Shown here in pieces: positions 1-7,260 of a DNA stretch of 64,000 bases. Position numbers and translations under genes: made by a program. The notes beneath the pieces are model-generated. The model searched no databases. It was not told where the DNA came from and was given only the letters and a program-made list of their open reading frames with translations. Source of the DNA: Beggiatoa alba B18LD (GTDB taxonomy: Bacteria > Pseudomonadota > Gammaproteobacteria > Beggiatoales > Beggiatoaceae); assembly GCF_000245015.1 (NCBI RefSeq), contig NZ_JH600070.1:3145252-3209251 (forward strand). Reading direction: 5' to 3'. The number at the start of each line of letters is the position of its first letter. Within the stretch, counting starts at the first letter, position 1.

Positions 1-1452
1 GTTGAAATGAGGTACAAGCCAGTCGCGGCTGGGGCGTTCGTCTTTGGCGGCGAGAATTTCGACTTGGTCGCCACTTTTTAAAATGTAGTTGAGTGAAACA
101 ATGCGGTTGTTGATTTTCGCGCCACGGCAACGATGTCCAAGGCTGGTGTGGATATGGTAGGCGAAATCGAGCGGGGTTGAGCCTGTGGGCAGGTCTAGGA
201 CTTTGCCTTGTGGGGACATAACATAGACGCGGTCATCTAAAATTTCGGATTTAAATTGGTCGATAAAATCGACATCCCCTTCGGTATTTTCCTCTTTCAT
301 TTTGAGGACTTTGCGAAGCCAGCCAATTTTTTGCTCGAAATTTTTATCGTAGCCTAAGCTATTTTCTTTATATCGCCAGTGTGAGGCAACGCCTAATTCG
401 GCGTGGTGGTGCATGGCTTCTGTTCTAATTTGTACTTCAAAGACTTTATCTTCAGGACCATAAACGGCGGTGTGTAATGATTGGTAGTTATTTGGTTTAG
501 GATTGCTGATGTAGTCGTCAAATTCGCTGGGCAGGTGTTTCCATTTGCTGTGTATCAGTCCTAGGGCTAAATAGCAGTCGTGAACATTGTGAACGAGCAC
601 GCGCACGGCGCGGATGTCGTAAATGCGGTCAAAATCTAAGTTCTTTTTTTGCATTTTGCGCCAAATGCTGTAAATGTGCTTAGGTCTCCCCATCACATCG
701 CCTTTTATCCCAGCTTGGCGGAGTTCTTCTTGTAAGATTTGAATCACTTGGGCGATATAACGCTCTCTATCGACGCGCTTTTCATCCAGTTTACGTGCAA
801 TTTCTTGGTATTCATCAGCATGTAAGTAGCGTAGGGCAAGGTCTTCTAATTCCCATTTTATTTGCCAAATGCCTAAGCGGTTTGCTAAGGGGACGAAAAT
901 ATCAAGGGTGTCTTGGGCAAAACGTTTTTGGACATCAATCGGTAAATGTTTGAGGGTGCGCATGTTGTGCAAGCGGTCAGCAAGTTTGATGAGCACAACG
1001 CGCACATCTTCGACCATTGCCAATAACATTTTGCGCAAGCCTTCAGCTTCTTGAGATTCTTCAGAAAATTTTTGATATTCAATGAGGTTATCAATAAAAC
1101 GCATTTTATTGACACCGTCTAATAAATTGGTGACGACTTTACCAAAGCGGTTTTGTATCGTTTCTAGGGAAAAATGTTGATCTAGGGCTTCATGCAGGAT
1201 AGCTGCAACTAATACATCTGTATCCATGCCTAAATCTGCCAAAATATCGGCAACGGTTAAGACATGTATTAAATAAGGTTCTCCCGATGGGCGGGTTTGT
1301 TCTTGATAAATTTCGCAGGCGAATTGATACGCTTGTTGAATAGCCTGTTGTTCAGACGCGGAGCGACCTTTCATGATGAGTGTCAACCAGTTGTTGACAT
1401 TGAGTGTATTCCCCATAACGGGCAATAAAAGCGGGTCTTTAACGCTTACCAT
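1..1452 (-). CDS. relA: RelA-type (p)ppGpp synthetase, C-terminal part beyond window
   Basis: Makes (p)ppGpp from ATP and GTP/GDP in the stringent response, on stalled ribosomes. The 484 visible residues read from ATG at 1452 to the window edge, so most of the TGS and all later domains lie outside. The synthetase domain carries the RelA-class charged motif EFDDY followed by NPKPNNYQSLHT; SpoT/Rel enzymes have RxKD there. The N-terminal pseudo-hydrolase domain is only half decayed: it keeps IH, LADRLHNMRTL and an LHE in place of the catalytic LHD, while the usual ED pair reads DQ. I infer a monofunctional synthetase with an inactive or weak hydrolase. Start MVSVKD resembles the family start; no strong ribosome binding site is visible. 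Confidence 0.93.
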   Translation of the reverse strand, partial: MVSVKDPLLLPVMGNTLNVNNWLTLIMKGRSASEQQAIQQAYQFACEIYQEQTRPSGEPYLIHVLTVADILADLGMDTDVLVAAILHEALDQHFSLETIQNRFGKVVTNLLDGVNKMRFIDNLIEYQKFSEESQEAEGLRKMLLAMVEDVRVVLIKLADRLHNMRTLKHLPIDVQKRFAQDTLDIFVPLANRLGIWQIKWELEDLALRYLHADEYQEIARKLDEKRVDRERYIAQVIQILQEELRQAGIKGDVMGRPKHIYSIWRKMQKKNLDFDRIYDIRAVRVLVHNVHDCYLALGLIHSKWKHLPSEFDDYISNPKPNNYQSLHTAVYGPEDKVFEVQIRTEAMHHHAELGVASHWRYKENSLGYDKNFEQKIGWLRKVLKMKEENTEGDVDFIDQFKSEILDDRVYVMSPQGKVLDLPTGSTPLDFAYHIHTSLGHRCRGAKINNRIVSLNYILKSGDQVEILAAKDERPSRDWLVPHFN

Positions 1453-2144
1453 TGTTGAAACTCGGTGTAGGAAAGAACACGGAAAACATTAAGCCTGTCG
1501 GATAGCGCGTATCCAGTCTAAATACGTTGTTAGCACTATAAGGGTGAATTGTTCGTTGAAAAGGGGAAATCCCTATTTACGATGATTTGTTTTCTATTGC
1601 CCCAAAATGGGATTGCATCTAATTTTGTGTCGTGAGATAACATCATACTAATATTTTGATATGTATAGTATAATTGCTAAGTTTAACAGGGTGATCAGCA
1701 TATGATACCAAAAGCGATATAGGGATTACAGTAATCGTGCCAACATTTGTCGGTATGATTTTTGACTTGCTTTATAAGCAAATGTTTGGGGGAGGGTCTT
1801 TGTCGCAGGCGGTTGAAAATGGTGCTGTGTGTATCGGAATCAATCACAGACTTTTCTTGTCGGAATTTTTGCAACCGATGATTATAAAAAATTTGTAGGC
1901 ATCTTTTTAAAAAAACTCTTAGAATACACAAGACCTATCAATTATCTAAAATTCAAACTTCAAGTATTTTCTTCGCTTAATATATTTATCTGCTAAAAAC
2001 ATCCAGTTTTCTGAATAGTGTCGATGTCTGTTTGTTTAAGCGGGTATAACTGAATAACTTGCTAGTCAATAACTCGTTATCCGTGAATACTTCCTGCGTT
2101 TCAATACCATAAAAGTAGAAAGTAAAAATTAAAGAGGTGTTTAC
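1453..2144. other. Long intergenic gap, divergent relA / STAND gene
   Basis: About 690 bases between the divergent relA and STAND genes. It presumably holds both promoters; a TATAAT-like hexamer lies near 1668 but without a convincing -35. A 78-codon minus-strand reading frame (1695-1931) has no recognisable family, no ribosome binding site and biased composition, so it is not called. No repeat of the dispersed family is present here. Confidence 0.5.
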
Positions 2145-3836
2145 ATGTCTGATGAATTCACATTAGAACAAGAAATTACATTATTAAAACAAGATACTAC
2201 ATTATTAAATGAATCCTTAGCGGAGTTACAGCAGAAGTTAGCGCAGGAAAAAAATGAGGCACAGCATCTTGTATTAGTAGGGAAAATTAATGATATTCAG
2301 CAAGAGCTTGTCGAGGCTCAAAAGAAATTAGTCACGCTAACAGCACAGCAATCGGGGGGGGATAAAGAGGATGAGCAAAAATTAGGCGCGCCTGCTAAAT
2401 TACATGGCGTTCCTGCCTTACCTGATTATTGCCTACCTGCACCGATTTTTAATGAGCTAAAAGCTAAATTAGTGGTTAAACCTACGCTTGCTGAAGGCGC
2501 AGATGGGCAAAAAAATCCTATTTTATTCCTCGCCCCAAGCGGTCGTGGTAAATCTTTGCAAGCAATTGTATTGGCACATGATATTTCTGTTCGTCGCGCT
2601 TTTTCTGAGGGGATTTTCTGGATTAATATGGGGTCGCAGCCTGATATTATTGCTCATCAGCAAGCCTTGATTCGGGCATTTAATATTTCTGCAATCGGTA
2701 CACCTGAATTTATCAGTGCAGAGGAAGGATTAACGATTTTACGCGGGATTGGAAAAGGGAGAGCCTGCTTATTTATTCTCGATGATGTTTATGATGTACG
2801 CGATGTCATGGCTTTTTCAGGGTTGGGAAAAGCTTGTCAATTACTGATTACGTCCTGTCATCCTGAAATTGCTGACGATTTAAAGCATTTCATGCCCAGT
2901 TTACAAAGCTATACCTTAGAGGCATTTACGAAAGAGCAGGCAATTGATTATTTTAAACAATGTTACACGCAACCTTTACCAGAGCCATTACCCGCTGATT
3001 TGACAGCACTGTTTAACACCTGCGAATATTCCCCCACTGCCCTAAAATTATCTGCCCAACTTGCGAAAGCCACCGCAAAACCAGATTGGACAGGTTTATT
3101 AACACAGTTACAAGATAGAACCCTTGATTTTCCTGAAGCGCATCCAGTCTCTTTATTACAAGCACTACATCTCAATGTAGAAGCCTTAGGCGATTATGGC
3201 GAGTATTACTTAACCTTAGGCGTATTTGCAGACTATACAAAAATTCCGCAAGCTGCCATCGTCTTACTCTGGCGTTATCTCTATCATCTGCCCGATGAAA
3301 CCGCTTATAACTTTATTCAACAACTCAATGCACAAGGCTTGTTATATTTCAACAGCGATTCACCCCGTAGCGATGTGCATCTACATCCCTATCAACATGA
3401 TTATTTATGTGAATTTGCAGACTTAGATAAATTGCATACACACTTGCTTGCCGCTTATCGCCGTTACTGCCAACCTCATGGCTGGGCAAAAGGACCCGAT
3501 GATGGTTATTTCTTTGAATATCTCTGCTTACACCTGCTCGCAGCTGAAAGAACGCGCGAACTTAAAACCCTGTTGATGGATTTTGATTGGCTGAATAACA
3601 AACTACGGGCAACTTATCTGCATAATTTAATACAAGATTTTGACCTACTAGAAGACGATACTGATGTCACGACGGTTAAACAGGCACTACAACGCGCTGC
3701 TAATGTTTTAGTCAAAGATAAGCACAAATTGGCGGACAAATTGCTTGAGCAACTTTGGGGCAAACCCTCATCCGATATTCAGACCTTACTCAATCAAGCA
3801 AAAGAAGTAACACCAGATTGGCATCCCCCAACCTAA
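2145..3836 (+). CDS. STAND / NB-ARC ATPase lacking a sensor domain
   Basis: 563 residues, start ATG behind the Shine-Dalgarno AAAGAGGTG. Residues 1-70 form a probable coiled coil rich in Leu, Gln, Lys and Glu. An NB-ARC module follows: P-loop APSGRGKS at 130-137, Walker B with LFILDD near 209-214, and an LLITS sensor-1 segment near 233-237. A winged-helix region follows at about 340-420 with an HPYQHDY stretch in the MHD position. Residues about 485-545 match the helical linker (DFDWL, KLRAT, LIQDFDLL) that in many bacterial STAND proteins directly precedes WD40 repeats. The protein ends about 30 residues later with no repeat. STAND proteins are ligand-triggered oligomeric switches in signalling or defence. 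Here the effector and sensor must be supplied in trans or be missing. Family call is firm, role unknown. Confidence 0.85.
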   Translation: MSDEFTLEQEITLLKQDTTLLNESLAELQQKLAQEKNEAQHLVLVGKINDIQQELVEAQKKLVTLTAQQSGGDKEDEQKLGAPAKLHGVPALPDYCLPAPIFNELKAKLVVKPTLAEGADGQKNPILFLAPSGRGKSLQAIVLAHDISVRRAFSEGIFWINMGSQPDIIAHQQALIRAFNISAIGTPEFISAEEGLTILRGIGKGRACLFILDDVYDVRDVMAFSGLGKACQLLITSCHPEIADDLKHFMPSLQSYTLEAFTKEQAIDYFKQCYTQPLPEPLPADLTALFNTCEYSPTALKLSAQLAKATAKPDWTGLLTQLQDRTLDFPEAHPVSLLQALHLNVEALGDYGEYYLTLGVFADYTKIPQAAIVLLWRYLYHLPDETAYNFIQQLNAQGLLYFNSDSPRSDVHLHPYQHDYLCEFADLDKLHTHLLAAYRRYCQPHGWAKGPDDGYFFEYLCLHLLAAERTRELKTLLMDFDWLNNKLRATYLHNLIQDFDLLEDDTDVTTVKQALQRAANVLVKDKHKLADKLLEQLWGKPSSDIQTLLNQAKEVTPDWHPPT

Positions 3837-3945
3837 ACACTGACAGAAACGCAGGACAGCAGGGGGAGTTTTGTCTCATCATCTATAAAGACAAACCGTC
3901 TATTTAATAGACGAGATACACCATAAAAGAGGTGTTGAAGGTGCT

Positions 3946-5088
3946 ATGGCTGATAGCAAATCAACCAACAAAAAACAACCGCTAAAAATTCCTAAAGCGC
4001 GTAATAATAACGCCCACACATCCATGATGAATTATTTCGACCGAATTTTTCATAGCTTGGAAGAGCGGCTTTATGAATTTATGAATATGCGGAAATATAT
4101 GCGCCTATACGAAGAGTCGCAGAAACTTCTCAGCATAGAACGCACCATGAATTTAGCGGCGGCAAGCATCTATGAAATAAATTTAGAAAATAAAGTAGAT
4201 TGTGCCGCCTTACATCAATCAATGGTGACTTTAAATCAATACAATAAACATTTAAAACTAGAACAAACCCGTAGCCTGCCTGCGACACAACAAAAGCTTC
4301 TCAAAGAACTCACCCATAATATAGACAATATCGTCCTCAGTATTATTAAAACGACCCGTAATATCCTATGGATTAACAAACTAACCCCTGTGATTAAAGT
4401 CTTATTAAAAACCAAAGATAAAGAGGAAGAAGACTACAACACCGATTTAGTGCTGATAGAAATCACGAACGCCTTACTCGGCAAATTAGAAGACCCCCAA
4501 TTAACAAATATTATTAATGCATTAGAACACAATAACGCGAGCTTAAAACAGCTAGATGCTAAATTACAATTTGAACATATTAACGATGTAAGTGATAAAC
4601 TCATTGGCTTGCTCAATGATAAACTGCTCATCGTTATTGGCATTTCCGAAACCCTGATTGACGGGACAGAAGGGGATGATGTCGGCGATATCCCTGCGGA
4701 TAAACGCTTACCTGATGAATTAAAAGTCTTATTTCTTGCATCCAGCGTATTAAATATTTTGTTTAAACTCAAAGAAATTCGTGAAAATATCAAATTACTC
4801 TATCGCAGCGTCAAAAATTACTTAAAACTGAGTGAACATGAAAGTTTAGCTAATAAATACAAAGCAATCCTTAAAAATGGAGAACGTAATCCACACGATA
4901 TTATTGTGCACTCCACCCAAAAACTGAATCGTATCAAAAGCACCATTATTGAACTTTCCGCAGGCATCGATGCCTTTGAACTAAAATTACGTTTAGATGC
5001 CCTAGACTTAGAAACCGTCATAAATATGACATACAGTCTCATTTATGAAAAATCACGCCGTACATGGATTAATCCTTACTACCATTGA
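3946..5088 (+). CDS. Unrecognised all-helical protein, STAND neighbour
   Basis: 380 residues, no family recognised. The sequence is almost wholly amphipathic helix with Leu/Ile/Lys/Glu-rich segments, a basic N-terminus (residues 1-25), and no signal peptide or convincing membrane span. It starts 109 bases after the STAND gene. Its leader repeats the 11-base AAAGAGGTGTT found before that gene, and an AAGGTG also lies just before the ATG. The short gap and shared strand suggest co-transcription, so it is a candidate partner of the STAND ATPase; that link is inferred from position only. A 7-bp hairpin (CGTCTAT/ATAGACG, 3897-3913) sits in the gap. Confidence 0.75.
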   Translation: MADSKSTNKKQPLKIPKARNNNAHTSMMNYFDRIFHSLEERLYEFMNMRKYMRLYEESQKLLSIERTMNLAAASIYEINLENKVDCAALHQSMVTLNQYNKHLKLEQTRSLPATQQKLLKELTHNIDNIVLSIIKTTRNILWINKLTPVIKVLLKTKDKEEEDYNTDLVLIEITNALLGKLEDPQLTNIINALEHNNASLKQLDAKLQFEHINDVSDKLIGLLNDKLLIVIGISETLIDGTEGDDVGDIPADKRLPDELKVLFLASSVLNILFKLKEIRENIKLLYRSVKNYLKLSEHESLANKYKAILKNGERNPHDIIVHSTQKLNRIKSTIIELSAGIDAFELKLRLDALDLETVINMTYSLIYEKSRRTWINPYYH

Positions 5089-5118
5089 ATTTTGAAATCT
5101 TGACCCATCAATAAAAAA

Positions 5119-5649
5119 ATGAAAAAAAAAGTATTAATTACCTATGCCAGTCGTGCAGGCTCTACACAAGGAATTGCCCAAGCCATTGGAGAAGTCTTTG
5201 TTCGGCATGGGGCAGATGTTGAACTCCGTTTTATCTTAGATGTTAAAGACCTACAAACTTACGACATCGTCATTATTGGTAGCCCTATTCGTGATATGGC
5301 TTGGCTACCTGAAGCACTCCGCTTTATCGTTGTTCACCAACAAGTGCTTAAACATAAACAAATTGCTTATTTCATTGTCGGTATGACCCTGCGCGAAGAC
5401 ACGCAAACGACCCGAGAAAAAGCCCTCACTGTCCTAAACCCCATCAAAGACCTATTACACCCTGTAGAAATTGGACTCTTTGCAGGCGCACTTGTCCGCG
5501 ATAAACGCTTAAAATACTTCTGGTGGCTAGTCGCAAAAATAACAGGACTCCCTGAAGGCGATTATCGCAACTTCCACAGTGTGCGCGAATGGGCAGACCA
5601 ATTAGCAAAACGCCTGCTACCGCCCCCCTCTCAACCCACAGAAAAATGA
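5119..5649 (+). CDS. Flavodoxin-domain protein, HemG-like
   Basis: 176 residues with a flavodoxin fold. The N-terminal YASRAGSTQGIA is the FMN phosphate-binding loop, and IIGSPIRD is the second flavin loop. A C-terminal GDYRNFHSVREWA segment resembles the end of menaquinone-dependent protoporphyrinogen IX dehydrogenase HemG (flavodoxin_5 family). HemG oxidises protoporphyrinogen IX using quinone at the inner membrane; WWLVAK and nearby aromatic residues could serve membrane contact. Starts 30 bases after the helical protein gene, so may share its transcript. Whether it is a true HemG or another redox protein is not settled by sequence. Confidence 0.75.
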   Translation: MKKKVLITYASRAGSTQGIAQAIGEVFVRHGADVELRFILDVKDLQTYDIVIIGSPIRDMAWLPEALRFIVVHQQVLKHKQIAYFIVGMTLREDTQTTREKALTVLNPIKDLLHPVEIGLFAGALVRDKRLKYFWWLVAKITGLPEGDYRNFHSVREWADQLAKRLLPPPSQPTEK

Positions 5650-5755
5650 CTTTTAACCCCCTACCAAATCGTTAAATTTTTTTAATCTCAGCATAATTAA
5701 CCCTATAAAATAGACATAAATATTGATTTATACAAAATAAACCGCATTTTACGCT

Positions 5756-5791
5756 AAAATGATTTACATCATTTTCAAGGGACACTATAAT
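5756..5791 (+). promoter_or_regulatory. FNR/CRP-like dyad next to a -10 hexamer
   Basis: A perfect 8+8 dyad (AAAATGAT, spacer TTAC, ATCATTTT, 5756-5775) matches the FNR-family core TGAT-N4-ATCA. A TATAAT hexamer follows at 5786-5791. The spacing would place the dyad over the -35 region of a promoter for the FKBP gene, leaving a leader of about 215 bases. This is pattern matching in AT-rich DNA. Confidence 0.35.
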
Positions 5792-6012
5792 TACCTGTTC
5801 TTATTAACTGTTCTACTAACTGATTAGCTAATAGAAACTAAAATGCAATTATAAAAATGCACCTTTTCGTTTTTTTAAGACAATCAGCTTAATTAATGGT
5901 CAGCAGAGACAACAGCTAACTGATAAATCCTGTTTATCCTACTGACATGAGAAACAACAGTGACACCAAATTACTTGCAACCAACCCAAAACTCATTTTC
6001 TGGATAAACTCA

Positions 6013-6786
6013 ATGAAATTACGTTATCTTTCTGTCTTAACTGCTAGTTTATTAAGCACCCAACTCGTCCTTGCTGAAGAAGCTGCTAAAGCCCCTGAAG
6101 ACAAACTCAGCTACACCATTGGTCATCAAGTCGGTAGTAACATCAAAAAACAAGACCTCAAAGTCAATGTTGACACCGTCATGCAAGGCTTGCGCGATGC
6201 ATATGAAGGCAAAACCGCCGCACTGACAGAAGAACAAATGCAAGAAACCATCGCGACTTTCCAAAAAGAGCGCATGGCACAACTCGAAGCCAAACGTAAA
6301 GCCACCGCCGAAAAAAATCAGGCTGAAGGCGACAAGTTCCTAGAAGAAAATAAAAAGAAAGAAGGCGTTACCACATTGCCCAGTGGCTTACAATACAAAG
6401 TCATCACTGAAGGTGCTGGGAAAACCCCCAAATTAACCGACACCGTGACCACTCACTACAAAGGCACGTTAATCAACGGCAAAGAGTTCGACAGCTCTTA
6501 TTCTCGTGGTCAACCCGCTACTTTCCCTGTTAATGGCGTGATTGCAGGCTGGACAGAAGCCTTACAACTCATGAAAGAAGGCTCTAAATGGCAATTATTT
6601 ATTCCTGCCAAATTAGCCTATGGCGAACGCGCAATGGGCGAAACCATTGAGCCTAATTCAACATTAATATTCGACATCGAATTATTATCCGTTGGCGAAG
6701 AGAAGAAAGAAGAAACCTCAAAAGAGGAAAAAATTGACTTAAAAGATTTAAAAATTGAACAAAAAACTGAGCCTGCTAAACAATAA
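6013..6786 (+). CDS. Periplasmic FKBP-type peptidyl-prolyl isomerase (FkpA/Mip-like)
   Basis: Catalyses cis-trans isomerisation of Xaa-Pro bonds in the periplasm. I choose the internal ATG at 6013 over the upstream one at 5947 because it begins a clean signal peptide (MKLRYLSVLTAS..., cleavage after VLA near residue 21). Next comes the helical FKBP N-terminal dimerisation domain (about 30-110), a Lys/Glu linker, and the FKBP domain with VTTHYKGTLINGKEFDSS, VIAGWTEAL and LAYGERA. The last 30 residues form an unusual Lys/Glu-rich tail not needed for catalysis. It is followed by a clear terminator, so it is probably monocistronic. Confidence 0.92.
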   Translation: MKLRYLSVLTASLLSTQLVLAEEAAKAPEDKLSYTIGHQVGSNIKKQDLKVNVDTVMQGLRDAYEGKTAALTEEQMQETIATFQKERMAQLEAKRKATAEKNQAEGDKFLEENKKKEGVTTLPSGLQYKVITEGAGKTPKLTDTVTTHYKGTLINGKEFDSSYSRGQPATFPVNGVIAGWTEALQLMKEGSKWQLFIPAKLAYGERAMGETIEPNSTLIFDIELLSVGEEKKEETSKEEKIDLKDLKIEQKTEPAKQ

Positions 6787-6844
6787 CCATTTGTCAACGG
6801 GCTATTAACTAACACAATGTCTTTAAATCATTGTGTTATTAAAG

Positions 6845-6880
6845 ACCTAGCAGATACTTAAAAATCTGCTGGGTTTTTTT
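6845..6880 (+). terminator. Intrinsic terminator after the FKBP gene
   Basis: Stem ACCTAGCAGAT / ATCTGCTGGGT (one G-U pair) closes over ACTTAAAA and runs into seven T residues. It lies 58 bases after the stop codon. The stem shares the CTAGCAG word with the dispersed repeat family hairpin. Confidence 0.85.
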
Positions 6881-6921
6881 ATGTACTTTTTTTCTCTGTT
6901 TCCTGCTTAATATGCTAAAGA

Positions 6922-7103
6922 AACTTGAGTTCGGCGAGTTTTATAAAATAAAACAGAGACCTGCTAGGTTTTCAAAACCTAGCAGGTCTGTCGGAACACG
7001 CGAAAAGGGTTGAAGGACTGGCAGAGATTATTCTCTTGTTTTTCATCGGAATTCACCAGACAAGCTGTTGTCTTTTTAAAAGAATCTCGCCGAACTCAGG
7101 TTA
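6922..7103. repeat. Dispersed repeat copy 1, both terminal inverted repeats
   Basis: Left end AACTTGAGTTCGGCGAG and right end CTCGCCGAACTCAGGTT are near-perfect inverted repeats. Inside lie TTATAAAATAAAACAGA, the hairpin CCTGCTAGGTTTTC / AAAACCTAGCAGG, the ACACGCGAAAAG word shared with copy 5, and AGACAAGCTGTTGTCTTTTTAAAAGA shared in part with copies 4 and 5. The AATCCTG core of the other copies is missing; a GAAGGACTGGCAG word sits there instead. Length 182 bases, no coding capacity. Together with the terminator before it, this accounts for the 474-base gap. Confidence 0.8.
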
Positions 7104-7260
7104 AAGAAAGACAAAAATCCTCGATAGAATAAGTTTAATCTACGCTTTCACACCAAGCAGATTTATAATGAATCTTCTCATTTGCCCTGAATAAACCCAT
7201 TATTTTCACAATTTCGCGTAAATACAACACAATCTTTGAGAAAATGCCTTAAGAAATCGG

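Noticed and set aside
1695-1931. A 78-codon minus-strand frame in the relA upstream gap, possibly a transposase remnant
   Set aside because: No ribosome binding site, no transposase motif and no inverted-repeat ends could be found.
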